A program made the position numbers and the translations under genes. The notes beneath the pieces were generated by a model. The model saw only the letters and a list, made by a program, of their open reading frames with translations, ran no database searches and was not told the DNA's origin. Of a DNA stretch of 6,122 nt, positions 1 to 6,122 are shown in pieces (position 1 is the first letter of the stretch; each line of letters begins with the position of its first letter). The DNA comes from Flavobacteriaceae bacterium (GTDB lineage: Bacteria; Bacteroidota; Bacteroidia; Flavobacteriales; Flavobacteriaceae): NCBI GenBank assembly GCA_023145595.1, contig JAGLDM010000392.1:1-6122 (forward strand), read 5' to 3'.

Positions 1-1532
1 TGTATGGAATCCCCATTTTTTTTAACCTTTTTTAAGGTGTAATCAATTTTCTTTTTAGATTGGATGTAATCTCCAAAAAACCAAGAAATGTCTTTTTGAG
101 AATCTTTTAAAACCGATTCTTTAAAAAGATTACTATGACTTAGTTTTAAGACATTGTTTGCGTAATACTCTTTAATTTTATTGGAAATAATATCACCTTC
201 TAAATATTCATCCAAATAACGAAGCCCTAGTCCGGCTTTGTATTTATTATTAATTTTTCTATTAAAATTGGATAGAGAGTCGGCTCGCATTGTTAATGGT
301 TGATCCACGTTTTTCCGCATAGCGAACTGATTGACAAAAGAATATTTGTCATTAAAATTTAATTTGGCTAAATTAAAGGAACGCAAGCCCCAGATGTTAG
401 ACGCATTACCTATCGCTTTTACTTCGGGATAATATTCTGATACATACTGCATCATTAAAAAATTCTGAATTCCATCAAAAAGCCAATAATCTTCTCTTCT
501 GTTGATTAATAACGAGTTTTCAATATACTTTTTTGAAAGTACTTTGAACATTTTTATATCCCATTCAAAAACATCAGTAAAGGGTTGCAGAAATTTTGGC
601 AGTTGATTAAATCCATAGACTTGGTTTTTAGAATAATCAATTTTGTTGATGAACAGTTTTTTGTGCGGATAAGCCCCCAAATGTTCCTTCATAAAATCCA
701 ATTCACGATTCAATACCGAAGTTCGAATATTGTAATCAAGTTTCTCAGAACCTAAGTTGGATTCAATAATAATATTTTTAGTGTTGTATGTTGTAAAATC
801 GCTTTGAAAGCTAATATTGACCTCAATTTCTGTTCTATTATTCCCCTTTAGTTGATACGTTTTAAGGCTGTCATTTTTAGAGACAGAAGCGATTAAGGAT
901 GATTTTAAATCATAATCTTTAGGAATGGAAAATTGAATATCATAGTCGGTTAAATCAACCAACAAATCATCCATATTTAAATGACTCATCAATTTCCATT
1001 CTTGATCGAATAAAGCGGGCGCTAAATACCAGTATCTTAGGTTATAATTTTCGTTTTTATATCTACCATAGCGTGTGTATTTGTCAAGCGGAATCTTTAC
1101 TCTATAGTCTATTTTTAAAGTAATAGACTCGCTTGAAATTAGGCTCGTTTGAAGTGGAACCGCAATAATATCTTGAGCATTTTCAATTTCTATCCAATTT
1201 ACAGAGTTGTATCCTATGAAAATGCTGTTTATGCTTGTATGACCCCGGTGCTTTTCATTAGAAAAGTAGAGGCTTTTGTCATAATCTTCTAAGAGTCGTT
1301 TTGAAAGTGGAGTCGAGTTATCTTTGAAACTATTCATCCAATTATGAAGGAAAATAGTATCTAGCGCTTTGTCAGAATTATTAAAGAAAACGATGGTTTG
1401 AGAAATTTCTAATTCATTAGAGTTCGTGTCTAATTTCGCTTTTATAGAAATTTTATTATTTTGCCCAAAAGTAATTGTAGCAATAAAAAGAAAAATATAA
1501 ACAAAGAATTTTTTTTTCAATTTGGGCTGCAT
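1..1532 (-). CDS. Secreted M1-like (gluzincin) peptidase homologue with degenerate zinc site, C-terminus outside window
   Basis: The frame is open for 510 codons from the ATG at 1532 to the left edge, so the C-terminal part is missing. This start is chosen because an in-frame TAG lies a short way upstream with no ATG between, and because it gives a good Sec signal peptide: a lysine-rich start (MQPKLKKK), a hydrophobic stretch at about 9-22, and probable cleavage at TFG-QN. The mature protein should be exported. Residues ~25-275 look like the beta-rich N-terminal domain of M1 aminopeptidases. Residues ~275-500 look like the catalytic domain: YGFNQLP (~306) sits where GxMEN is expected, and EDYWLFDGIQNFL (~347) where M1 enzymes have the LWLNEGFA-type helix. 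HExxH should begin 23 residues before that Asp, but the sequence there is KVLSK (~330-334). Both histidines and both glutamates are therefore missing. The peptidase fold assignment is inferred from this layout. I infer a non-catalytic role, such as binding or scaffolding. Substrate and partners are unknown. Confidence 0.72.
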   Translation of the reverse strand, partial: MQPKLKKKFFVYIFLFIATITFGQNNKISIKAKLDTNSNELEISQTIVFFNNSDKALDTIFLHNWMNSFKDNSTPLSKRLLEDYDKSLYFSNEKHRGHTSINSIFIGYNSVNWIEIENAQDIIAVPLQTSLISSESITLKIDYRVKIPLDKYTRYGRYKNENYNLRYWYLAPALFDQEWKLMSHLNMDDLLVDLTDYDIQFSIPKDYDLKSSLIASVSKNDSLKTYQLKGNNRTEIEVNISFQSDFTTYNTKNIIIESNLGSEKLDYNIRTSVLNRELDFMKEHLGAYPHKKLFINKIDYSKNQVYGFNQLPKFLQPFTDVFEWDIKMFKVLSKKYIENSLLINRREDYWLFDGIQNFLMMQYVSEYYPEVKAIGNASNIWGLRSFNLAKLNFNDKYSFVNQFAMRKNVDQPLTMRADSLSNFNRKINNKYKAGLGLRYLDEYLEGDIISNKIKEYYANNVLKLSHSNLFKESVLKDSQKDISWFFGDYIQSKKKIDYTLKKVKKNGDSI

Positions 1533-1577
1533 TTCGCATTCGTCATTAATCGGTTCGCAATATATGTTTTTCCTAGG

Positions 1578-1607
1578 CTAAAATATTTAGTCTAATAAAC
1601 CTCTCAA
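1578..1607 (-). promoter_or_regulatory. Candidate Bacteroidetes-type promoter for the M1-like gene
   Basis: Reading the minus strand, TTG (1607-1605) is followed after 19 bases by TATTTTAG (1585-1578). The second element differs from the Bacteroidetes -7 consensus TAnnTTTG at one position, and TTG is the core of the -33 element. The spacing fits, and a start site near 1571 would give a leader of about 40 bases before the ATG at 1532. In an AT-rich spacer such matches can arise by chance. Confidence 0.35.
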
Positions 1608-1638
1608 GTTTTTGCTTTGTGGTTTAGAAGGGAGTTTG

Positions 1639-1659
1639 TTTAAGAATAAATTTCTTAAA
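1639..1659 (-). terminator. AT-rich inverted repeat at the 3' end of the LOG-family gene, possible terminator
   Basis: TTTAAGAA (1639-1646) and TTCTTAAA (1652-1659) form a perfect 8-base-pair stem around a 5-base loop. The repeat covers the TAA (1657-1655) that ends the LOG reading frame once its frameshift is corrected. A stem-loop at that point fits the end of a transcript. The stem has only one G-C pair per four bases and no strong T-run follows it on the minus strand, so it would be a weak terminator. It may be only a chance AT-rich palindrome. Confidence 0.3.
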
Positions 1660-1723
1660 AATTCGGACTTAAACTATATTTTTTATAGAAAGTGTTAATT
1701 ACTTCTAAAACGTCATCTTCAGT
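1655..1723 (-). pseudogene. Frameshifted C-terminal tail of the LOG-family protein
   Basis: Directly after the VDH-stop that ends the upstream frame, the next reading frame (from 1723) encodes TEDDVLEVINTFYKKYSLSP, then NF and a TAA stop at 1655. LOG-family proteins of the TIGR00730 type normally continue past the LVD motif with an acidic segment and a helix ending in a FY motif, so this reads as the missing C-terminus. Dropping the C at minus-strand position 1724 gives LVD-TEDD in one frame and a 235-residue protein, which fits the family. The tail shows no decay. The extra base is therefore either a very recent mutation or a sequence error. Confidence 0.8.
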
Positions 1724-2363
1724 GATCTACTAGAGAAATTAAATCAAGGTCTTTTTCGCTAATACTTTTTACTTTCGATAAAAGAATCTCCTTAATCCAG
1801 TCTATCAATCCACTCCAAAATTCAGTTCCTACTAATATAATAGGAAAGGCTCCAATTTTTTCTGTTTGAATTAATGTAAGTGCTTCAAATAGTTCGTCTA
1901 AGGTTCCAAATCCGCCAGGCATCACCACAAAGCCTTGTGAGTATTTCATAAACATTACTTTACGAACAAAAAAGTAGTCAAAACCTAAATTTTTGTCCCT
2001 GTCAATAAATGGATTGGCGCTTTGTTCAAAAGGGAGCTCTATATTTAGACCAACCGAAACTCCTTTTCCTCGTTGCGCCCCTTTGTTTCCTGCTTCCATA
2101 ATACCTGGTCCTCCACCAGTTACCACACCATATCCATGCTCAGATAAATTAAAAGCAATTCGCTCTGCTAATTCATAATACTTGTGATCGGGTTTTAAAC
2201 GTGCAGAACCGAAAATACTTACACAAGGTCCAATCTTGCTTAGTTTTTCATAACCATCAACAAATTCCGCCATTATTTTAAAAATAGCCCAAGAATCATT
2301 GGTTTTTATTTCATTCCAAGTTTTGTGGTTGAATGTTTCTTTAATTTTTCTGTCTTCGGTCAT
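1719..2363 (-). CDS. LOG family protein (TIGR00730), nucleoside-monophosphate phosphoribohydrolase-like, cut short by a frameshift
   Basis: As written, the gene encodes 214 residues. LOG-family proteins are Rossmann-fold enzymes, the best known of which cleave the N-glycosidic bond of cytokinin ribotides or other nucleoside 5'-monophosphates. They are often mislabelled as lysine decarboxylases. Visible hallmarks are SIFGSAR at 49-55, the phosphate-binding GGGPGIMEA at 83-91, an arginine in VRKVMF (R134) matching the family's catalytic arginine, and PGGFGTLDE at 149-157 carrying the catalytic glutamate. All key catalytic residues are present. The C-terminus ends abruptly at LVDH because of an extra base at about 1724, and the rest of the family sequence follows in the next frame down to 1655. 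The missing piece is a terminal helix, so stability or dimer contacts may suffer more than catalysis. The gene begins 51 bases after uvrA and has its own promoter candidate. The true substrate cannot be told from sequence. Confidence 0.9.
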   Translation of the reverse strand: MTEDRKIKETFNHKTWNEIKTNDSWAIFKIMAEFVDGYEKLSKIGPCVSIFGSARLKPDHKYYELAERIAFNLSEHGYGVVTGGGPGIMEAGNKGAQRGKGVSVGLNIELPFEQSANPFIDRDKNLGFDYFFVRKVMFMKYSQGFVVMPGGFGTLDELFEALTLIQTEKIGAFPIILVGTEFWSGLIDWIKEILLSKVKSISEKDLDLISLVDH

Positions 2364-2406
2364 AGTAGTTTTTTTGTTGCCTTGTGTTTTTTTAGTTTAT
2401 TCGAAT

Positions 2407-2414
2407 CAAAGTTA
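2407..2414 (-). promoter_or_regulatory. Candidate -7 promoter element (TAACTTTG) for the LOG-family gene
   Basis: TAACTTTG on the minus strand matches the Bacteroidetes -7 consensus TAnnTTTG exactly. It directly abuts the uvrA stop codon (TAG, 2417-2415) and lies 43 bases before the LOG start at 2363. No clear TTG -33 element is seen at the usual spacing, which would fall inside the 3' end of uvrA. The LOG gene may therefore be expressed both from here and by read-through from uvrA. Confidence 0.5.
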
Positions 2415-5240
2415 CTAATATAATTCTTTTTTAAGGAATTGAGCAGTATAGCTTTCGGTGTTTTTTGCTACTTGCTCAGGAGTTCCTGTGCAGAGTACGG
2501 TTCCTCCATTTTTTCCACCTTCCAAACCGATGTCAATAATATGATCTGCGAGCTTGATTACATCCATATTATGTTCAATCACCAATACGGTATTTCCTTT
2601 GTCGGTTAATTTATTAAGCACTTCCATTAATACTCTAATATCTTCAAAATGTAGCCCAGTTGTTGGCTCATCTAAAATATAAAAAGTGTTTCCTGTATCT
2701 CTTTTTGATAATTCTGATGCTAATTTAATTCGCTGCGCTTCTCCACCGGATAGGGTAGTAGATTGCTGCCCCAGTGTAATGTATCCGAGACCTACATCTT
2801 GAATAGTACTTAGTTTTTTGAATATCTTTGGATGCTTTTCAAAAAATGAAACCCCTTCATTGATCGTCATATTAAGCACGTCAGAAATTGATTTTCCTTT
2901 ATATCGTATTTCTAAGGTTTCTCTGTTAAATCTTTTGCCTTGACAGGTTTCACACTCTACTTCAACATCTGGTAAAAAATTCATTTCTATAACTCGAACT
3001 CCACCACCTTGACAAGTTTCACAGCGACCTCCTTTTACATTAAAAGAGAACCTTCCGGGTTTGTAACCTCTAATTTGAGATTCTGGAATTTTCGTAAATA
3101 TGCTCCGAATATCACTAAAAACACTGGTGTATGTTGCTGGGTTAGACCGAGGTGTTCTACCAATAGGCGATTGATCTATGGCAATAATTTTATCAATATG
3201 TTCTAGCCCTTTTATCGATTTGTAAGGCATCGGTATTTTTACACCTCTGTAGATATGATGATTCAATATAGGGTATAAAGTCCCGTTTATTAAAGTTGAT
3301 TTCCCACTACCAGAAACTCCGGTTACACAAATCATTTTTCCTAAAGGGAATTCGGCTGTTACATTTTTCAGATTGTTTCCTGTGGCACCTTTCAATATAA
3401 TTTTCTTCCCATTTCCTTTCCGTCTTTTCTTAGGAATGGAAATTTGCTTTTTTCCTGTTAAGTAATCTGAAGTTAAGGTACTGTGCGATTTTAATTCTTC
3501 AAAAGTTCCTTCGCTCACAATTTCTCCTCCATGTTTCCCTGCTCCAGGTCCGATATCTAAAACAAAGTCTGCTTTTTCAATCATATCCTTATCGTGTTCA
3601 ACAACAATTACAGAATTACCAACATCTCTTAATTTGATGAGTGAATCTATTAATTTCTGATTGTCTCGTTGATGTAAACCAATACTTGGTTCATCTAAAA
3701 TATAGAGAACACCCACTAGTTGAGAGCCAATTTGAGTTGCTAATCTAATGCGTTGTGCTTCACCACCAGATAAAGATTTTGACGTTCTGTCAATAGTTAA
3801 ATACTCCAACCCAACATCTACCAAAAATTGAATCCGAGTACGAATTTCTTTTATGATTTCAGAGCCAATGGCTTTTTGACGTTCTGTGAGTTTTTTGTCA
3901 ATATTTTGAAACCAATGTGCTAATTCGGTTACATCCATATGTGCCAAATCGGCAATGGTTTTGTTGTTTAATTTAAAATGAAGCGATTCTTTTTTTAAGC
4001 GCTTTCCGTTGCAGGTAGTGCAATCAACTTCATTCATAAAGCCTTTTGCCCAGCGCTTAATAGAGGTTGATTCTGATGCGTTATATTGGCTTTGAATAAA
4101 ATTGATGATACCTTCAAAATCGATTTCATAAGAACGGGTAATTCCCATGTTTTTTGATTCGACTTTAAACCTTTCATTTCCGCCTTTTAAAATAATCTCT
4201 AATGCTTCCTGCGGAATAGATTTTATAGGGTCAATTAATTTGAAATCATACCGTTCCCCAATCAATTCGAGTTGTTTAAAAATCCAACTATTTTTTTGAT
4301 CTCCAATAGGTGCAATTCCTCCATTTTTAATTGAAATAGAATCGTCTGGAATAATTTTGGTTTCATCAACAACATTTAGTTTCCCCAATCCATTGCAAGT
4401 TTGACAAGCCCCTTTAGGTGAATTAAAAGAAAAAGAATTTGGTTCTGGGTTTTGATAAGCAATTCCAGTTGTAGGACACATCAATTCCCGGCTAAAATAT
4501 CTTGGTATAGCAGTTCCTTCTTCAATAACCATCATCACATTGTTTCCAGAATAGAGTGCAGTGGTTATACTTTCGGTTAATCTTTTTAGAATTGACTCAG
4601 ATATTTTTAATCGATCAATCACAATTTCAATATCATGCGTTTTGTACCGATCCAATCGCATTCCTTTTTCAATTTCTACAATTTTTCCATCTACACGAAC
4701 ACGAACAAATCCTTGTTTTGCAATTTGTTCAAACAATTCACGATAATGTCCTTTTCTTGATTTTACAACAGGGGCAAGAATATTTATTTTCTTTTGATCA
4801 AAATCGGTTAAAATAAGATTCAGAATCTGATCATCACTATAACTCACCATTTTTTCTCCTGTTTCAAAAGAATGCGCCGTTGCTGTTCTGGCGAAAAGCA
4901 ATCGCATAAAATCATAAATTTCGGTAATAGTCCCAACTGTAGATCGCGGACTTTTATTGGTGGTTTTTTGCTCAATAGCAATTACAGGAGAGAGTCCGTC
5001 TATTTTATCAACATCTGGGCGCTCCAATCCGCCTAAAAACTGACGCGCATAAGCAGAAAATGTTTCGATGTAACGGCGCTGACCTTCGGCATAAATTGTA
5101 TCAAATGCTAAAGATGATTTCCCGCTTCCGCTTAAACCAGTGATGACTACTAATTTTTCACGTGGAATGCGAACATCAATGTTCTTAAGGTTATGAACAC
5201 GAGCACCTAAAACTTCAATATATTCTTGTTGTTTTGCCAT
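2415..5240 (-). CDS. uvrA: Excinuclease ABC subunit A (UvrA)
   Basis: A complete 941-residue protein of normal UvrA length. UvrA is the cytoplasmic ATPase of nucleotide excision repair. It dimerises, scans DNA for lesions and loads UvrB, which then recruits UvrC. It carries two ABC modules. The first has Walker [10 protein letters not shown] (35-43), signature SLSGGEAQR (489-497) and Walker B LYILDEPS (512-519). The second has Walker [10 protein letters not shown] (641-649), signature TLSGGEAQR (829-837) and Walker B FYILDEPT (853-860). The UvrB-binding region falls at about 130-250. The C-terminal zinc finger is complete (C740, C743, C763, C766). The first finger keeps C255, C279 and C282 but has Thr258 in place of the fourth cysteine, and the CxxH found near residue 124 in E. 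coli is SFET here. From memory of the family, both changes are usual in Bacteroidetes. The ATG at 5240 gives the standard N-terminus and lies 17 bases after a TAACTTTG element, so the gene probably has its own promoter. Confidence 0.98.
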   Translation of the reverse strand: MAKQQEYIEVLGARVHNLKNIDVRIPREKLVVITGLSGSGKSSLAFDTIYAEGQRRYIETFSAYARQFLGGLERPDVDKIDGLSPVIAIEQKTTNKSPRSTVGTITEIYDFMRLLFARTATAHSFETGEKMVSYSDDQILNLILTDFDQKKINILAPVVKSRKGHYRELFEQIAKQGFVRVRVDGKIVEIEKGMRLDRYKTHDIEIVIDRLKISESILKRLTESITTALYSGNNVMMVIEEGTAIPRYFSRELMCPTTGIAYQNPEPNSFSFNSPKGACQTCNGLGKLNVVDETKIIPDDSISIKNGGIAPIGDQKNSWIFKQLELIGERYDFKLIDPIKSIPQEALEIILKGGNERFKVESKNMGITRSYEIDFEGIINFIQSQYNASESTSIKRWAKGFMNEVDCTTCNGKRLKKESLHFKLNNKTIADLAHMDVTELAHWFQNIDKKLTERQKAIGSEIIKEIRTRIQFLVDVGLEYLTIDRTSKSLSGGEAQRIRLATQIGSQLVGVLYILDEPSIGLHQRDNQKLIDSLIKLRDVGNSVIVVEHDKDMIEKADFVLDIGPGAGKHGGEIVSEGTFEELKSHSTLTSDYLTGKKQISIPKKRRKGNGKKIILKGATGNNLKNVTAEFPLGKMICVTGVSGSGKSTLINGTLYPILNHHIYRGVKIPMPYKSIKGLEHIDKIIAIDQSPIGRTPRSNPATYTSVFSDIRSIFTKIPESQIRGYKPGRFSFNVKGGRCETCQGGGVRVIEMNFLPDVEVECETCQGKRFNRETLEIRYKGKSISDVLNMTINEGVSFFEKHPKIFKKLSTIQDVGLGYITLGQQSTTLSGGEAQRIKLASELSKRDTGNTFYILDEPTTGLHFEDIRVLMEVLNKLTDKGNTVLVIEHNMDVIKLADHIIDIGLEGGKNGGTVLCTGTPEQVAKNTESYTAQFLKKELY

Positions 5241-5257
5241 TTATTTTTGAGAAAACG

Positions 5258-5265
5258 CAAAGTTA
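5258..5265 (-). promoter_or_regulatory. Candidate -7 promoter element (TAACTTTG) for uvrA
   Basis: An exact TAnnTTTG match lies in the 63-base gap between the thioredoxin gene and uvrA, ending 17 bases before the uvrA ATG. This predicts a start site near 5251 and a very short leader of about 10 bases. No TTG -33 element is seen at the expected distance, and no LexA-like operator is obvious in the gap. Confidence 0.55.
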
Positions 5266-5303
5266 CAGAATTGGTTTGAGATTTTTAGGGTAGGCTTAGT
5301 TAT

Positions 5304-5603
5304 TTATTGATGTTGTTCAATAATTTGAGCAATGCTGTTAGCAGGTACGACTCCAGATTGTCGCCATTTGATTTCTCCATTTTTAAATAGAATTAGAGTA
5401 GGCACTCCTTGTATTTGATATTTTTTAGCAACCGCAGGGTTTTTATCAATATCTATCTTCAATACTTTTGCTTTGGTGCCTATTTTAGATTTTAAATCTT
5501 TTAAAATGGGCTGCATTGTTTTACAAGGGCCGCACCATTCAGCAAAAAAATCGACCAAAGTAGGAGTGTTGCTTTTTATAATATCAGAAAATGAACTTGC
5601 CAT
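5304..5603 (-). CDS. Thioredoxin
   Basis: A 99-residue single-domain thioredoxin. The active site WCGPCK is at 23-28, the cis-proline lies in GVPT (P68), and the KIDIDKNP strand-turn typical of the family is at 49-56. With no signal peptide or membrane segment it should be cytoplasmic, where it would reduce protein disulfides or pass electrons to partner enzymes. The ATG at 5603 is chosen because it gives a normal thioredoxin N-terminus ([11 protein letters not shown]). A longer in-frame start at 5702 would add 33 residues that overlap the upstream gene and match nothing in the family. The gene starts 25 bases after the two-helix membrane protein gene with no promoter element between them, so it is probably co-transcribed with that gene and the rhodanese gene. 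It may serve as the reductant for that small sulfur-handling set (inference). Whether it is the cell's main thioredoxin cannot be told. Confidence 0.93.
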   Translation of the reverse strand: MASSFSDIIKSNTPTLVDFFAEWCGPCKTMQPILKDLKSKIGTKAKVLKIDIDKNPAVAKKYQIQGVPTLILFKNGEIKWRQSGVVPANSIAQIIEQHQ

Positions 5604-5628
5604 AACTTTAATGTTAAATAGACGGTAG

Positions 5629-5850
5629 TTATTCTTTAGAAGTTGCTTTCTCGCTATCAATTTCGCAATTACCACGAGCGCAATTCCCAGAGGCACAGCC
5701 AAAAGAAAATAAGCCCATTGCTATAAGGTATCCGCCAAATGCAATTCCAAGCCATTGCTTATCCATAAATGAATTTACGATTAATGCGATTCCGGCTAGC
5801 ACATAAAATCCTCTTACCAACGTCCAGTTTTTTAATATACGATCTCTCAT
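5629..5850 (-). CDS. DUF2892 / YgaP-like two-helix inner-membrane protein with cysteine tail
   Basis: A 73-residue protein. A short basic start (MRDRILKNW) is followed by two hydrophobic segments at about 14-28 and 33-51, joined by a tight loop (MDKQW). The length and pattern match the DUF2892 or YgaP transmembrane domain. The start codon overlaps the stop of the upstream rhodanese gene by one base (TAATG), which points to translational coupling. Directly after the second helix comes [12 protein letters not shown] with cysteines 52, 57 and 62 evenly spaced, and then an acidic, charged tail. The cysteine group is not part of the E. coli YgaP membrane domain and may bind metal or carry sulfur (inference). 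In YgaP this membrane domain is fused to a rhodanese. Here it is encoded next to one, suggesting that it anchors or works with it. No enzymatic activity is known for the domain. Confidence 0.85.
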   Translation of the reverse strand: MRDRILKNWTLVRGFYVLAGIALIVNSFMDKQWLGIAFGGYLIAMGLFSFGCASGNCARGNCEIDSEKATSKE

Positions 5851-6122
5851 TATTTTTTAATTTTATTATTTAGAACCATCCAGTCACCGCCATTATAAAC
5901 TTCGGTAAATCCGTTTGTTTTTAATTGATTATTTGCAGACCAATTTCTAATTCTCGAAGCACAGCAGGTGATCACTGGTTTGTTTTTGTTTAATTTTTTT
6001 AGTTCACTTTGTATAGATTCCAAAGGAATGTTAACCGATTTTTTGATTTGTCCTTGATTAAATTCTTGTTTGGTGCGAACATCAACAATCACGGCTCCTT
6101 GTTTTAGAAGTTCTTTGAAATC
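5850..6122 (-). CDS. Single-domain rhodanese-like protein, N-terminus outside window
   Basis: The last 90 residues and the stop are present, and the frame stays open to the right edge. Residues before the internal GTG at 6092 (DFKELLKQGA) match the family's first helix, so the gene starts beyond the window and only a few residues are missing. Rhodaneses carry sulfane sulfur as a cysteine persulfide. Family landmarks are VDVRTKQEF (fragment 13-21), NIPL (31-34) and GFTEVYNGGDW (71-81). The probable catalytic cysteine is C54 in the loop C-A-S-R-I-R-N, preceded by C53. Most relatives have glycine at the position of R57 and Ser or Thr at N60, so the loop is altered, although the cysteine and R59 remain. 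No signal peptide is visible in the part present. The gene is coupled to the two-helix membrane protein by a one-base overlap, a split version of the YgaP arrangement. Its promoter must lie outside the window. Confidence 0.88.
   Translation of the reverse strand, partial: DFKELLKQGAVIVDVRTKQEFNQGQIKKSVNIPLESIQSELKKLNKNKPVITCCASRIRNWSANNQLKTNGFTEVYNGGDWMVLNNKIKK

Noticed and set aside
1578..1590. Palindrome CTAAAATATTTAG upstream of the M1-like gene as an operator
   Set aside because: It is short and made almost wholly of A and T, so it is expected by chance in this sequence. It also overlaps the promoter candidate, and there is no second copy to support a regulator site.
1719..1730. Programmed ribosomal frameshift in the LOG-family gene
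   Set aside because: There is no slippery heptamer, SD-like stimulator or clear downstream hairpin at the junction, and the family is not known to use recoding. A mutation or sequence error is simpler.
1993..4816. Plus-strand open frames at 1993-2178, 3009-3206, 4556-4816 and 4561-4746
   Set aside because: All lie opposite strongly conserved LOG or uvrA coding sequence, and their translations show no domain or sensible composition.
5604..5702. Longer thioredoxin start at 5702 giving 132 residues
   Set aside because: The extra 33 residues lie mostly in another frame of the two-helix protein gene and do not resemble a thioredoxin N-terminus. The ATG at 5603 fits the family.
6090..6092. GTG as the start of the rhodanese gene
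   Set aside because: The frame is open upstream to the window edge, and the preceding residues DFKELLKQGA match the rhodanese first helix. The gene is simply cut by the window.

Overview
The window looks like chromosomal DNA from a member of the Bacteroidetes, most likely a flavobacterium. It is AT-rich, its genes lack Shine-Dalgarno sites, and the sequence TAACTTTG (a match to the Bacteroidetes -7 promoter element TAnnTTTG) lies in front of two genes. The proteins also have a flavobacterial character, for example a UvrA with altered zinc ligands and a Sec signal peptide ending in FG-QN. All six genes lie on the minus strand, so transcription runs from the right edge to the left.

Right part (6122 to 5304): a compact, probably co-transcribed set. 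It holds a single-domain rhodanese whose N-terminus is cut by the window edge, a 73-residue two-helix membrane protein with a CxxxxCxxxxC tail whose start codon overlaps the rhodanese stop by one base, and a 99-residue thioredoxin with a WCGPC active site. The first two resemble the two halves of E. coli YgaP (rhodanese plus two-helix membrane domain) made as separate proteins. With the thioredoxin they suggest a small sulfur-transfer or thiol-redox unit. The rhodanese active-site loop keeps its cysteine but has lost the usual glycine.

Middle (5240 to 2415): a complete uvrA, the ATPase that recognises damage in nucleotide excision repair, with its own promoter candidate. Next (2363 to about 1655) is a LOG-family (TIGR00730) nucleotide phosphoribohydrolase-like gene, also with a promoter candidate. 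One extra base near 1724 cuts it short at 214 residues. The missing 22-residue C-terminus is intact in the next frame and ends inside an inverted repeat.

Left part (1532 to 1): the first 510 codons of a secreted protein with an M1-aminopeptidase-like (gluzincin) layout. The zinc-binding HExxH and the downstream glutamate are both absent, so it is probably not an active metallopeptidase. Its C-terminal part is outside the window.

I see no mobile element, CRISPR array, RNA gene or clearly new system. The points most worth checking are the LOG frameshift, the degenerate peptidase, and the split-YgaP-like operon with its unusual rhodanese loop.
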